36,709 bases of DNA. It comes from Bacteroidales bacterium (lineage in GTDB: Bacteria > Bacteroidota > Bacteroidia > Bacteroidales > UBA3663). Numbering within the stretch: position 1 is the stretch's first letter; each line of letters opens with the position of its first letter. Of this stretch, positions 1-8,572 are shown piece after piece. The position numbers and the translations under genes are program-made. The notes beneath the pieces were generated by a model. The model ran no database searches. It saw only the letters and a list, made by a program, of their open reading frames with translations, and was not told the DNA's origin. The stretch covers positions 1-36,709 of the forward strand of contig JAEDEY010000012.1 in assembly GCA_016293065.1 (NCBI GenBank), read 5' to 3'.

Positions 1-1126
1 GATCATGACGGTTGACTCCCTTGAACAGCACAGCCTTGCCATTGATGAGCTGCTGACCGTATTTCATCTCAACGATTCGGAATCCGAAACGGTGAACGAA
101 ACACTCAAGAGCCGCACCATCGGCATCGTAGGTGCTCACGACCAGCTTGTAGAGATATGGGTCTTCGGCATTCCATACATGAGCCTGTGGGAAGATCTCG
201 CTGACCTTCATCAAAGTGTCGCTGGCATCGGTGTGCTGCTTCTGCCATACCTTGATGGCTTTGCCCTCGGCATCAAGCACCTTGACTTCGGCCTTGCCTC
301 CAGGTGTCACGTTGCTGAAACTGAGGGAAAGACGGAAGTCGCCGTCGCGATACTGATTGGCGAGCAAGGCATCGAGCTGGAAGTCTTTCACGATGTTCTG
401 TCGTGGACGAGCCTCAAGAAACACACTACGCTCGATGCCGCTGTAGCGCCAGAAATCCTGACACTCGAGATAGGTGGCATCGGAATAGCGGAATACCTTG
501 ACTGCCAATGTGTTTTTCTTGCCAGGCTTCAGGAGATTGCCGATGGCAAAGGTGGCAGGCAGTCGGCTGTCTTCGCTATAGCCTGCCAGCTCACCGTTGA
601 CCCAGCAGTAGAAAGCCGACTCCACGCCTTCGAAGGTTAGGAAGATGTCCATGTCGTTCCATTCGGCAGGCACATTAAATGTGCGCTTGTAGCAGCCAAC
701 AGGATTGTAGTCGGCTGGTACGAATGGAGGGTTGGCTGGTATAGGATAGCGGGTATCGGTATAGATGGGGGCATCGAAGCCCTGGAGTTCCCAGCTGCCT
801 GGCACCTTGATGCTCTTGAAAGCACGTGAACGGAAACTGTCTTTGTGGAAATCCTCTGGACAGAGCGAAGGATTCTTGTAGTAGATGAATTTCCAGATAC
901 CATCGAGCGAGAGCTTACGCTCAGCCTTTTGGTCAAGTTCGAAGCGCGTGTCAAGCGGTTGGCTGTCGTGCTTCAATGCCTCGGACTCGTTGAGGTAGGG
1001 AATGAAGCACGCATGGATAGGTTGCCTGTTAATCTCGTTGACCAATGGGTCTTGCCATGGCTCATGGTTCTGTGCATTGAGGACGCAGAGCCCAGAGAGA
1101 ACGACGAGGCATAGAGCTTTCTTCAT
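1..1126 (-). CDS. GH2 beta-galactosidase-like glycoside hydrolase (3' part outside window)
   Basis: The open frame begins with ATG at 1126 and runs off the left edge with 375 codons visible, so the C-terminal two thirds are missing. A signal peptide starts MKKALCLVVLSGLCVLNA. The jelly-roll sugar-binding domain of LacZ-type GH2 enzymes covers about residues 60-225 (landmarks: GIWKF, VPGSWELQG, YKRTF, FEGVESAFYCWVNG, YSEDS, DFWRYSGIERSVFL). The Ig-like GH2 domain follows to about 345. The start of the TIM barrel is recognised from HRFGFRIVEMKYGQQLING and KGVNRHD at the edge. The acid/base and nucleophile glutamates lie beyond the window and cannot be checked. The start is 17 bp after the LysO stop, so it should be the fourth gene of the SusCD operon. 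The family cleaves terminal beta-galactosides, and some members act on other beta-linked sugars; the exact substrate is not readable here. Likely periplasmic. Confidence 0.93.
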   Translation of the reverse strand, partial: MKKALCLVVLSGLCVLNAQNHEPWQDPLVNEINRQPIHACFIPYLNESEALKHDSQPLDTRFELDQKAERKLSLDGIWKFIYYKNPSLCPEDFHKDSFRSRAFKSIKVPGSWELQGFDAPIYTDTRYPIPANPPFVPADYNPVGCYKRTFNVPAEWNDMDIFLTFEGVESAFYCWVNGELAGYSEDSRLPATFAIGNLLKPGKKNTLAVKVFRYSDATYLECQDFWRYSGIERSVFLEARPRQNIVKDFQLDALLANQYRDGDFRLSLSFSNVTPGGKAEVKVLDAEGKAIKVWQKQHTDASDTLMKVSEIFPQAHVWNAEDPYLYKLVVSTYDADGAALECFVHRFGFRIVEMKYGQQLINGKAVLFKGVNRHD

Positions 1127-1143
1127 GAATATATAGGTTTTGC

Positions 1144-2067
1144 TTATATTGAACATAACAGGGTGACTAAGAACGGAACGGTGAAATCGACCACGAACCC
1201 ATGGAAGATTGAGACTATTGCCAAGTCCTGCCCACAAGATTTGATGATGATAGGCAATGTAGTGTCCATAGTGGTGGCTCCTCCCGCAGAGATTGGAGCA
1301 AGCCGTCCGAAGACTGTTGACATCCAGGGGGCAAGGAGCAATGTGGCAATTTCGCGGATGATGTTGCTCAGAAGGGCAATGGTGCCAAGTTCAGGTCCTT
1401 TGTATTCGGTGATGAAGATGCTACTCAGCGAATAGTAGCCGAATCCAGAACCAACAGCCATGCAGTCGAACAGCGAATGTCCGCTCAGGAAGAGACTAAT
1501 CAGAGCACAGCCAGCCCAGGTGCCGAGAATGGTGACAAGAGGCAAGAGCAGAAGCCGAGGACTGAGATGACGGAACTTGCGGATGGTCTCAGGGTCGTTG
1601 CCGATGCTGAAGCCAACACAGCACATTAGTCCGCATAGCGCATAGAAACTGAAGTCGATGGCAGATGGGTCGAAAGGAAGCCAGTCGAAATATGCCACAA
1701 TACAACCCACGATGAAGAATGAGACAATGATGATGCTGCCTTTCAGCGGGTTTCCTTCGTCGGCGCGGTCAGTCCCGGAGGCTTTCCTTTCGGTCTTGCC
1801 TCCGGCGCTTTTCCTGATAAATCTCCAGAGTAACCATGACCCCACCATACAGCCCGCCAAGGCTGCCAATGTTATAATCAGCGCCTCGACTCCCAATGTC
1901 GGAAGTGCATGTATGAGCTGCTGATTGGAACCAACTTCCAGCCCTAACAGGAATAGCAGCACCCAGATGAGAGAGGTGATGACCAATGGCAGGAAGGAGC
2001 AGTGGCGATGACGTAACAGATAGCCTGCGGTCATACCACCGAGCATGACGAGGATGATGGTGAACAT
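1144..2067 (-). CDS. lysO: LysO-family (DUF340) lysine exporter
   Basis: 307-residue polytopic inner-membrane protein. About eight hydrophobic segments are visible, starting FTIILVMLGGMTAGYLL. A charged linker near residues 90-110 (RKSAGGKTERKASGTDRADEG) separates the N-terminal DUF340-like part from the C-terminal LysO core. The core carries typical glycine-rich stretches: GLMCCVGFSIGND, VGSGFGYYSLSSIFITE, LSNIIREI and ISAGGATTMDT. Characterised members (E. coli YbjE) export L-lysine and thialysine. The length is near that of the fused E. coli protein. The ATG at 2067 lies 5 bp after the susD stop and the stop lies 17 bp before the GH2 start, so it is almost certainly co-transcribed with the SusCD genes. 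That context is unusual for an amino-acid exporter. Transport of another small cationic compound is possible; the family call is firmer than the substrate. Confidence 0.85.
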   Translation of the reverse strand: MFTIILVMLGGMTAGYLLRHRHCSFLPLVITSLIWVLLFLLGLEVGSNQQLIHALPTLGVEALIITLAALAGCMVGSWLLWRFIRKSAGGKTERKASGTDRADEGNPLKGSIIIVSFFIVGCIVAYFDWLPFDPSAIDFSFYALCGLMCCVGFSIGNDPETIRKFRHLSPRLLLLPLVTILGTWAGCALISLFLSGHSLFDCMAVGSGFGYYSLSSIFITEYKGPELGTIALLSNIIREIATLLLAPWMSTVFGRLAPISAGGATTMDTTLPIIIKSCGQDLAIVSIFHGFVVDFTVPFLVTLLCSI

Positions 2068-2072
2068 GTCGT

Positions 2073-3581
2073 TTATTCTGAAATTAAAGCGTTAGAGTTA
2101 ATTTCGGTGAGAGGAGTAGGGAAGAAGGCATTCTTCTCCTGACTGAAGCTGGTGCGGTTGACTGCATTGAGAGCCTGACTGAGCTTGCCCCAGCGACGGA
2201 GGTCATACCAGCGCCAGTTCTCCAATGGGAACTCGAGCATACGCTCGTGTTCGATCTGAGCCTGGACCTCATTCTGGCTTATGCCTGTCATGGCAGGCAT
2301 ATTACCATGGGCAGCACGCACCTGATTTATGAGAGGGATGGCATTGGCTGGATTGCCGAGCTCGTTGTGAGCTTCTGCCATCATGAGCAGAACATTGGCA
2401 TATCGCATGAGAGGCACGTTGATAGCACAGTAGTCTTCCCAGAAAGCATCGGCAGTGGCTGGCAAGAGTTTGCGGAAAGCAGGACGGTCGGTGTCGAACA
2501 ACTCGTTGTAGTCGTAGCCAAAGACTTTGCCCGTACCATCGTTGTAATAGTCGCAGTCGGTGAAGAGAGTGTGATAGAAACGGGTATCGTAAAGACCTGT
2601 GGTTGCCACTTGACCCTCTTTCTTGTACTCATCGACGAGAATCTTGTTTGGCAGAATCTCGTCCCAACCGCCCAATTCGGCAGTGGCAATCCAGTATTGT
2701 AGCTGAGTGCGGTAGTTGGCGCCATTGGCACTTGACATTGAGGTCTGCAACTCGAAGATCGACTCCTTGCAGTTCTTGTTGGTGCCATCGAACATTGAGC
2801 CAAAGTCGGTTTCGAGCTCATAACCTCTCACATTGCCGAAAGCAGAAAGAGCATTGTTGAGATACTCGGTCTTTTTCTCTGGCTCCTCGTAGGCACGAGT
2901 GAGATAGGCAAAGCCGAGATAACTGTAGGCAGCACCCGAAGTGGCACGGCCGAGATTGTCGGAATCGTAGCTTGAAGGCAAGCCTGCTGCAGCATTCTTC
3001 AGGTCGTCAACGATGAAGTCCCAGCACTCAGTGCGGCTTGAGAGCGCCTTGTCGAGTTCGGCAGGATCGGTAATATATTTGTCGCGGATCACTATTTCCT
3101 TCCAGTTGAGGAGGAGCTTGAGGTGGTAGTAGGCGCGGAGGAACTGAGCCTCGCATACCATCTGACTGAGCTTGGTAGCATCCATATTCTCGATTCCAGC
3201 TACCTTCTCCATCACCTGATTGGCAAAGCTGATGCCACGGTAGTTGTTGCTCCAATAGGAGTTGAACTGAGAGTTACCATTGGTGTAAGAGAAGTTGTAG
3301 AGTTCCACCCAGTTCTGATAGTTCATGGCATCGTTGCCGATGTCGATGATGTCTTCGCGATATGCCTCGACAGGCCATTTTACTTCGGCAAATTCCCATG
3401 TGTCGATATAGTATTCGAGCTGAGAATAGGCTGCTGCCATACCAGCTTCGGCATCTGCCTCGTCGCGCCAGAAACTGTCGGAAGTGAGCTTGTCAGGCGA
3501 GCTGACGGTAAGAAAGTCTTCGCATGAGGTAGCCAAGAGTGCGCTCATGCAGATTCCTGCTATATATATGTACTTTTTCAT
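2073..3581 (-). CDS. SusD/RagB-family outer-membrane nutrient-binding lipoprotein
   Basis: 502 residues with a lipoprotein signal: lipobox LLATSC puts the lipidated Cys at residue 20, followed by EDFLTVSSP, the usual start of mature SusD proteins. Hallmarks in order are FWRDEADAEAGMAAAYSQL, an N-terminal TPR-like region with AQFLRAYYHLKLL, GRATSGAAYSYLGFAYL, and the C-terminal RYANVLLMMAEAHNELG, INQVRAAHG, HERMLEFPLENWRWYDLRRWGK and FFPTPLTEIN. SusD proteins sit on the cell surface as a lid on the SusC channel and capture oligosaccharide, or occasionally peptide, ligands. The ATG is 12 bp after the SusC stop. The ligand cannot be deduced, but the downstream GH2 gene suggests a beta-linked (possibly galactose-containing) glycan. 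Confidence 0.97.
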   Translation of the reverse strand: MKKYIYIAGICMSALLATSCEDFLTVSSPDKLTSDSFWRDEADAEAGMAAAYSQLEYYIDTWEFAEVKWPVEAYREDIIDIGNDAMNYQNWVELYNFSYTNGNSQFNSYWSNNYRGISFANQVMEKVAGIENMDATKLSQMVCEAQFLRAYYHLKLLLNWKEIVIRDKYITDPAELDKALSSRTECWDFIVDDLKNAAAGLPSSYDSDNLGRATSGAAYSYLGFAYLTRAYEEPEKKTEYLNNALSAFGNVRGYELETDFGSMFDGTNKNCKESIFELQTSMSSANGANYRTQLQYWIATAELGGWDEILPNKILVDEYKKEGQVATTGLYDTRFYHTLFTDCDYYNDGTGKVFGYDYNELFDTDRPAFRKLLPATADAFWEDYCAINVPLMRYANVLLMMAEAHNELGNPANAIPLINQVRAAHGNMPAMTGISQNEVQAQIEHERMLEFPLENWRWYDLRRWGKLSQALNAVNRTSFSQEKNAFFPTPLTEINSNALISE

Positions 3582-3593
3582 TGTCGTATGATT

Positions 3594-6500
3594 TTAAAAT
3601 GAAACCTGAACACCAACGGTGTATGAGCGAGTAAATGGGTAGATGAGTTTGTCGATACCAGTGTTGAGCACATTGGCACGCGAGAATTCTGGGTCGATAC
3701 CATCGTAAGGAGTGATAGTGAAGAGGTTCTCGCCGCTGGCATAGATACGGACTTTCTCGAGATAGAGTTTCTTTGCCAGGCCGTTTGGCATAGTATAGCC
3801 CACCTGCAACAGTCGCATACGCAGGAAGTCACCTTTCTCGAGGAAACGGTCGCTCTCACGAGAGTTGCTGTTTGGATCCTGATAGATGGCACGAGGCACA
3901 GATGTGCGGGTGTTGGTTGGAGTCCATGCCTTGAGACTCGACTTTAGGAAGTTAGAACCAGAGCTCATCGACTCATAGAAGTACTTATTGCCGTTGTAGA
4001 GCTTGTGTCCGAACGCACTGCCCATCGTGATTGTGAGGTCGAAACCCTTGTATGATGCACCCAGATTGAGGTTTACCTCTACCTTTGGCATACCTGAGCC
4101 GCAATAAACCTTATCGTCGTCGTCAATCACACCATCGTTGTTGGTATCGACAAAGCGGATATCACCCGCAGCAGCCTTTGGCTGATAGAGTTCGCCGGAC
4201 TTGTTCTTGTAAGCAGCAGCCTCTGCATCACTCTGGAAGATGCCATCTGTCTTGTATAGCCAGAAGCCCGCTATTGGCTTGCCTACACGAGTCTGAGTTG
4301 GGAAATGCTCTGAACCATACTTGAGACCTTCACCATAGAGTACTTGGTCTTCATCAGCAAGGTGAGTCACCTCGTTTTTGGTAGTAGTGAGGTTCATGCC
4401 GGCATTATACTCAAAGCCGTCGCCCAATGTGCCGTTGTAGTTAAGTTCGAACTCAATACCATAGTTCTTCATCTTGCCAACATTGAGCACAGGATTGTCG
4501 AGACCAGACGATGGAGCAAGGCGCTTTGTGATGAGCAAATCTTCGGTCTTGCTGTTATAGTAATTGATCGAACCTGTCAGGCTGTTGCGGAACATTGCGA
4601 AGTCGAGACCGAAGTTCTTTGAGTCGGCTGTTTCCCACTTCAAAGAGCGGTTCTCGAGTCCACGGGCTATACTTCCAGCCCATGCGTTGTCGCCATTGCC
4701 TCGTACATAACCCTGACTCTTTCTGTTATATGTGCTGATGAGAGCCTGGAAATCATAGTAGCCCAGTGCGTTCTCATTACCTAAGCGCCCCCAGCTGGCA
4801 CGGAGCTTGAGGTTGTCGATGAAGGTGTCTTCAGGGAAGAAGTCTTCCTGAGTGATGCGCCAACCCAAAGCGACAGAAGGGAAGGTACCCCAGCGGCTGT
4901 CTTTGCCGAACTTAGAAGAACCATCGCGACGCACGGTCACCTGAACAAGATACCTGTCGTCGAATGCATAGTTGACACGTCCGAAGAAAGATGCACGCTT
5001 ATATCTCCAGCGAGTGCCACTACCACTGAATGTGCCACCAGCACCAGCATCGATGGTCGAGAAGTATGGATCGAGGAAGCCTGCTGGTACGTTCGACGAG
5101 ATGAGTTTGCCGTCTTCTACCTTATACACTGTAGTCTTGCCCTCTACGCCAATCGAGTTCCATGTATAGTTGGTCGCATTGACAGAAGTACCTGCCATTG
5201 CATCTACACGATGCTTGTCGAACTGCTTGTTGAACGAGAGTGTGTTTTCCCAGACATGGTTCTCCCAATAGCTTGTTGTCTCGCTATAATATGGGTAGAT
5301 GTTCTTGCTCTTCTCGTCGGCAATATAGTCGGGTGTGTGTTCAGATGAACGAGTATGAACGCCACGATAACCGTAGCTGGTCTTGAATACGAGCCAAGGA
5401 GCGATGTGTGCACTGAGAGCGATGTTTGCGTCGGTGTAGTAGCTGCGGTCCTTGGTTGTGGTATAGTCGTTGTCAGCCATCACATTACGGTTGTTTGGCA
5501 AGCCGTTGAAGTTGGTCAATCCATAGCCGTACTTTTCATTCTCATTATATATAGGTACGAGAGGAGAGATCATGTACATCTCCTTGATTGAATAGTTTGG
5601 CTGGTTGTTGTCGGTAATCTTGAGACCTAAGTTGGTGTCGAGATCAAAGATATACTTGCTGAGATGGAGCTTGGCATGGACATTGTCTTGACGGTAATCG
5701 TTGCCAAGGAAGATACCCATATCGTCGGTATGGTTGTATGAGAATGCATACTTTGCATTGTCGCTGCCTCCACGAGCCGAGAAATTGTAGTTCTGAGACA
5801 CGCCATTGCGAGTCATCGCATCTTGCCAGTTGGTGTCAACACCGGTATTGGTTGTGATATAGGCAGGCAAGTCGTATTGCTTGGTGCCTCCGCGAGCAGC
5901 ATCGTAAGCATTCCAGTTGTCGTACATTTGCTTGTGTACGCTCTTGTACTCTTCGGCATTGAGCATCTCGAGCTTCTTGGCGATTTGAGTAGAGCTAACG
6001 TAAGCACTCAAGTCGATTTTGAGTTCACCCTTCTTGCCATTTTTTGTAGTGATGATGATCACGCCATTGGCAGCAACCGAACCATAGATGGCGGCTGCGG
6101 CACCATCTTTAAGCACTTCCATTGACTCAATGTCGAGAGGATTGACATTGTTTATGTCGCCTGGGAAGCCGTCGATGATATATAATGGGTTGTTGTCACC
6201 CATGGTGCCTACACCACGTATCTTCACTTGAACGCCAGCACCAGCATTGCCACCGGCTTTCTGTATGTTGACACCAGAGATCTTACCCTGGAGAGCTTCT
6301 GCAGCATTGGAAGTAGAACGTTTTGTGAGTTCTCCGACATCCACAGAAGAGATTGCGCCTGTCATGTCGCTCTTTTTCATAGTACCGTAACCCACAACAA
6401 TCATCTCCTCGAGCATTTCTGATGCCGACTTCAGCTGAATGTTGATGGTCTCGCTATTGACAATGATTTCCTGAGACTCATATCCTATATAGGAAATGGA

Positions 6501-6731
6501 GAGTACAGAGTTCTTCTCGGTGCGGATGCTGAAGTTTCCGTCGAAGTCACTTGTTGTACCATTGGTGGTTCCTTTGACAAGGATGGTAGCACCAATGACA
6601 GGGAAGTCCTCATCATCGATGATGTTACCCTTGACATTAATTTCCTGCGCGTAAGCTGTGATTGCAAACAGCGCGTTCAAAAGCAGAAGTACTACTGCTC
6701 TTTGCAGAAAACGAATTCTACTGTTTTTCAT
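3594..6731 (-). CDS. SusC/RagA-family TonB-dependent outer-membrane transporter
   Basis: 1045 residues. A signal peptide ends at about residue 29 (AITAYAQ). A carboxypeptidase-regulatory-like beta-sandwich follows to about 115 (VKGNIIDDEDFPVIGATI, GTTSDFDGNFSI). The SusC-specific plug signature (EEMIVVGYGTMKKSDMTGA) comes next, with plug motifs ALQGKISGVNI, IRGVGTMGDNNPLYIIDG and GAAAAIYGSVAANGVIIITTK. The rest is a 22-strand-type barrel ending in the aromatic C-terminus TVGVQVSF. Length and order match full-length SusC proteins, and no damage is seen. It imports glycan fragments across the outer membrane using TonB-ExbBD energy, paired with the SusD gene just downstream. A -7 box TACCTTTG on this strand at 6784-6777 gives a leader of about 40 nt. 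Confidence 0.97.
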   Translation of the reverse strand: MKNSRIRFLQRAVVLLLLNALFAITAYAQEINVKGNIIDDEDFPVIGATILVKGTTNGTTSDFDGNFSIRTEKNSVLSISYIGYESQEIIVNSETINIQLKSASEMLEEMIVVGYGTMKKSDMTGAISSVDVGELTKRSTSNAAEALQGKISGVNIQKAGGNAGAGVQVKIRGVGTMGDNNPLYIIDGFPGDINNVNPLDIESMEVLKDGAAAAIYGSVAANGVIIITTKNGKKGELKIDLSAYVSSTQIAKKLEMLNAEEYKSVHKQMYDNWNAYDAARGGTKQYDLPAYITTNTGVDTNWQDAMTRNGVSQNYNFSARGGSDNAKYAFSYNHTDDMGIFLGNDYRQDNVHAKLHLSKYIFDLDTNLGLKITDNNQPNYSIKEMYMISPLVPIYNENEKYGYGLTNFNGLPNNRNVMADNDYTTTKDRSYYTDANIALSAHIAPWLVFKTSYGYRGVHTRSSEHTPDYIADEKSKNIYPYYSETTSYWENHVWENTLSFNKQFDKHRVDAMAGTSVNATNYTWNSIGVEGKTTVYKVEDGKLISSNVPAGFLDPYFSTIDAGAGGTFSGSGTRWRYKRASFFGRVNYAFDDRYLVQVTVRRDGSSKFGKDSRWGTFPSVALGWRITQEDFFPEDTFIDNLKLRASWGRLGNENALGYYDFQALISTYNRKSQGYVRGNGDNAWAGSIARGLENRSLKWETADSKNFGLDFAMFRNSLTGSINYYNSKTEDLLITKRLAPSSGLDNPVLNVGKMKNYGIEFELNYNGTLGDGFEYNAGMNLTTTKNEVTHLADEDQVLYGEGLKYGSEHFPTQTRVGKPIAGFWLYKTDGIFQSDAEAAAYKNKSGELYQPKAAAGDIRFVDTNNDGVIDDDDKVYCGSGMPKVEVNLNLGASYKGFDLTITMGSAFGHKLYNGNKYFYESMSSGSNFLKSSLKAWTPTNTRTSVPRAIYQDPNSNSRESDRFLEKGDFLRMRLLQVGYTMPNGLAKKLYLEKVRIYASGENLFTITPYDGIDPEFSRANVLNTGIDKLIYPFTRSYTVGVQVSF

Positions 6732-6776
6732 AATCTGTTTGTTTTAATGATATTGTGGTTTCGTTGAATTGTGGTG

Positions 6777-6810
6777 CAAAGGTAGCATATTGCCAATTAA
6801 TAGCCACAAA
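6777..6810 (-). promoter_or_regulatory. Putative promoter of the SusCD-lysO-GH2 operon
   Basis: On the minus strand the Bacteroidota -7 consensus TAnnTTTG is met by TACCTTTG at 6784-6777. Upstream is a TTTTGTGG stretch whose TTTG (6810-6807) lies 22 nt away, slightly longer than the usual 19-20, while GTGG sits at the 19-nt position. The predicted transcription start is near 6770, about 40 nt before the susC ATG. Confidence 0.5.
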
Positions 6811-6816
6811 ATACAC

Positions 6817-6920
6817 TATCTACAAATAGACTACAAAAAGTAAAAAAATGTTGATTTATATCTACTAATTGATAATTAAATAGCTGATAATTAAACTGAT
6901 TAACATTGCAGTATATCTAC
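6817..6920. repeat. Short direct repeats in the regulator/susC intergenic region (operator candidates)
   Basis: The 202-bp AT-rich spacer between the regulator stop and the susC start carries TATCTAC three times in the same orientation (6817-6823, 6859-6865, 6914-6920). It also carries the 11-mer TGATAATTAAA twice with a 15-bp period (6870-6880, 6885-6895), followed by a partial copy TGATTA at 6897-6902. All lie upstream of the predicted susC -7 box, where an activator would bind. In such AT-rich DNA some repetition arises by chance, so function is inferred only from position. Confidence 0.4.
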
Positions 6921-6933
6921 AATATCACTTTTC

Positions 6934-8568
6934 TTAAATATTCTTCAAATAATCGACCAAATCAATCTCTTTTGACAAATTAAGAGCTTTACGCAGTCGG
7001 TACCTGTTCATGTTGATCGTCTTGGGAAGAGTGTCGGTAAGTTGTGCGATGTCTTTTGTCGAAAGGTTTATGCGCAGCATTGCCGCCAGATTGACTTCTC
7101 CTTGAGTCAGGTCGGGATGCAGTTTTTTGAGATTGTCTATAAATTCGGTGTTGTTCTCACTAATCTTGCCACTTATTGTACTGTTGGTTTTTACAATGTC
7201 CTGACTCTGACGGATGAAGAGATTGACTTTTTTCAGATGCTGTTTCAGATTTCGTTCGTCCATGTTCATACCCTCTTTGATCTTGTCTCTGATCTTCTCG
7301 AGCAATTCATTGCGTGAATTGATAAACACCGAAAGAGTTGTGACATCGTGCTTACTGAGGTCGCGTTGTTCTGTTACTGATAGCAGTTCGTTCTGTTGCT
7401 GTTGTATTTTCAACTCGGCAAGTTCGCGCTGCGACTGTTCGAGCAGATACTGCTTGTGCATAATAAGATGGTTCTTTTTGCGTTTCTGTATGCTTATGAC
7501 CAAAGCCGTTGCAATAAGCAAGATAATTATTGCACAGATAAGGATTGTGGAGCGATGTCTTAATCGTTCAATTCTGTAAGCCTGTTCGCGTATCATATCT
7601 TCATGGGCTTTCTTTTCGAGTCGTTTTTGCATTATTGACTCTTCTATGACGCGCAGTTTCTCGGCACTTTGCAACTCGTTGCTTAGTGCTTCACGTTTCT
7701 TTTGATATTCATAGGCTTTCTGATAATTCTTGAGTGCACTATATACCATCGAGTAGTATTCGTAGTTATCACATAATAGTTCCTTCGAACCTACCTGTTC
7801 GGCATACTTCTTTGCAATCTCCAATGTATCCAGAGCCTCTTTATGCTTACCAGCAAAGAAGTATTGACGCCCCTTGTTGTTATAATTTTCTCCGAGCGAC
7901 CATAACTTGCTGAGCTTTGTGTTGATTGCTATAGCCTCGTTGATGTATTTGATTTTTTCCTGAAGATCTCCTTTGTACAGACTTAGGTTATTCAGATTGG
8001 CAGCAATAGCCGTCTCATTTCCGAACTTGCGGTTCATGCTTAGGGCAAGTTTGAAATAATGCTCTGCCTCGACATATTCTTCAGCATTGCAATATACGAT
8101 ACCGAGAGTATTGTAGCAATCTGCAAGTATGATTGAATCTCCTTTTGCTTTTAGTATGGCTGTAGCCTGATTGCAATAAGACAATGCTTTCTTGAAATCA
8201 AACAGACGGCTATATACAAAACCCATCTCAAGATATATCCTGCCTTTCAGCTTTTGGTTGTCGTCATTGCAATCGTCGAGCGCATCATATAGGTTACTGA
8301 TGCTGCTGTCGTAGTTGCCAATCAGTTTTTGGGCATCGGCCAGTAGAAGCTTTGCTTCTGCAAGAATATCATTTTTGCCGTCGGAAAGGGCATAATGACG
8401 AATTATTGCCTCTGCTTTATTGGCAGAAGCGGAAGGATTATGGTAAAGTTCAGCCTTACAGGCATTCAGAAGGCTGTCGAAGTCAGTGGCTTCATGAGCC
8501 ATGCACCATGCTGAGCAAAAGTACAGCATGGTGCATAAGAGAATAGAAAAACGTGTGATTCTTCCCAC
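6934..8568 (-). CDS. Membrane-anchored TPR regulator with C-terminal LuxR-like HTH
   Basis: 544 residues. A signal sequence (residues 1 to about 24, ending CMA) leads into a periplasmic array of TPR-like helix pairs (about 30-300), for example AKLLLADAQKLIGNYDSSI, YNTLGIVYCNAEEYVEAEHY and NNKGRQYFFAGKHKEALDTL. A coiled coil follows (about 300-338), then one transmembrane helix at about 340-361 and a second cytoplasmic coiled coil (about 365-400). The C-terminus is an HTH domain (about 484-540) with LTQGEVNLAAMLRINLSTKDIA and TINMNRYRLRKAL, resembling NarL/LuxR-type four-helix domains. This matches one-component inner-membrane regulators of Bacteroidota that couple a periplasmic signal to transcription. 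The start is GTG, 4 bp after the stop of the giant solenoid gene, so the two are probably one transcript. It likely controls the SusCD operon immediately downstream. The ligand is unknown. Confidence 0.88.
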   Translation of the reverse strand: MGRITRFSILLCTMLYFCSAWCMAHEATDFDSLLNACKAELYHNPSASANKAEAIIRHYALSDGKNDILAEAKLLLADAQKLIGNYDSSISNLYDALDDCNDDNQKLKGRIYLEMGFVYSRLFDFKKALSYCNQATAILKAKGDSIILADCYNTLGIVYCNAEEYVEAEHYFKLALSMNRKFGNETAIAANLNNLSLYKGDLQEKIKYINEAIAINTKLSKLWSLGENYNNKGRQYFFAGKHKEALDTLEIAKKYAEQVGSKELLCDNYEYYSMVYSALKNYQKAYEYQKKREALSNELQSAEKLRVIEESIMQKRLEKKAHEDMIREQAYRIERLRHRSTILICAIIILLIATALVISIQKRKKNHLIMHKQYLLEQSQRELAELKIQQQQNELLSVTEQRDLSKHDVTTLSVFINSRNELLEKIRDKIKEGMNMDERNLKQHLKKVNLFIRQSQDIVKTNSTISGKISENNTEFIDNLKKLHPDLTQGEVNLAAMLRINLSTKDIAQLTDTLPKTINMNRYRLRKALNLSKEIDLVDYLKNI

Positions 8569-8572
8569 TATG

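Noticed and set aside
5..640. A 211-codon open frame on the plus strand at the left edge
   Set aside because: It is antisense to the GH2 gene, whose minus-strand frame has clear LacZ-family motifs to the window edge.
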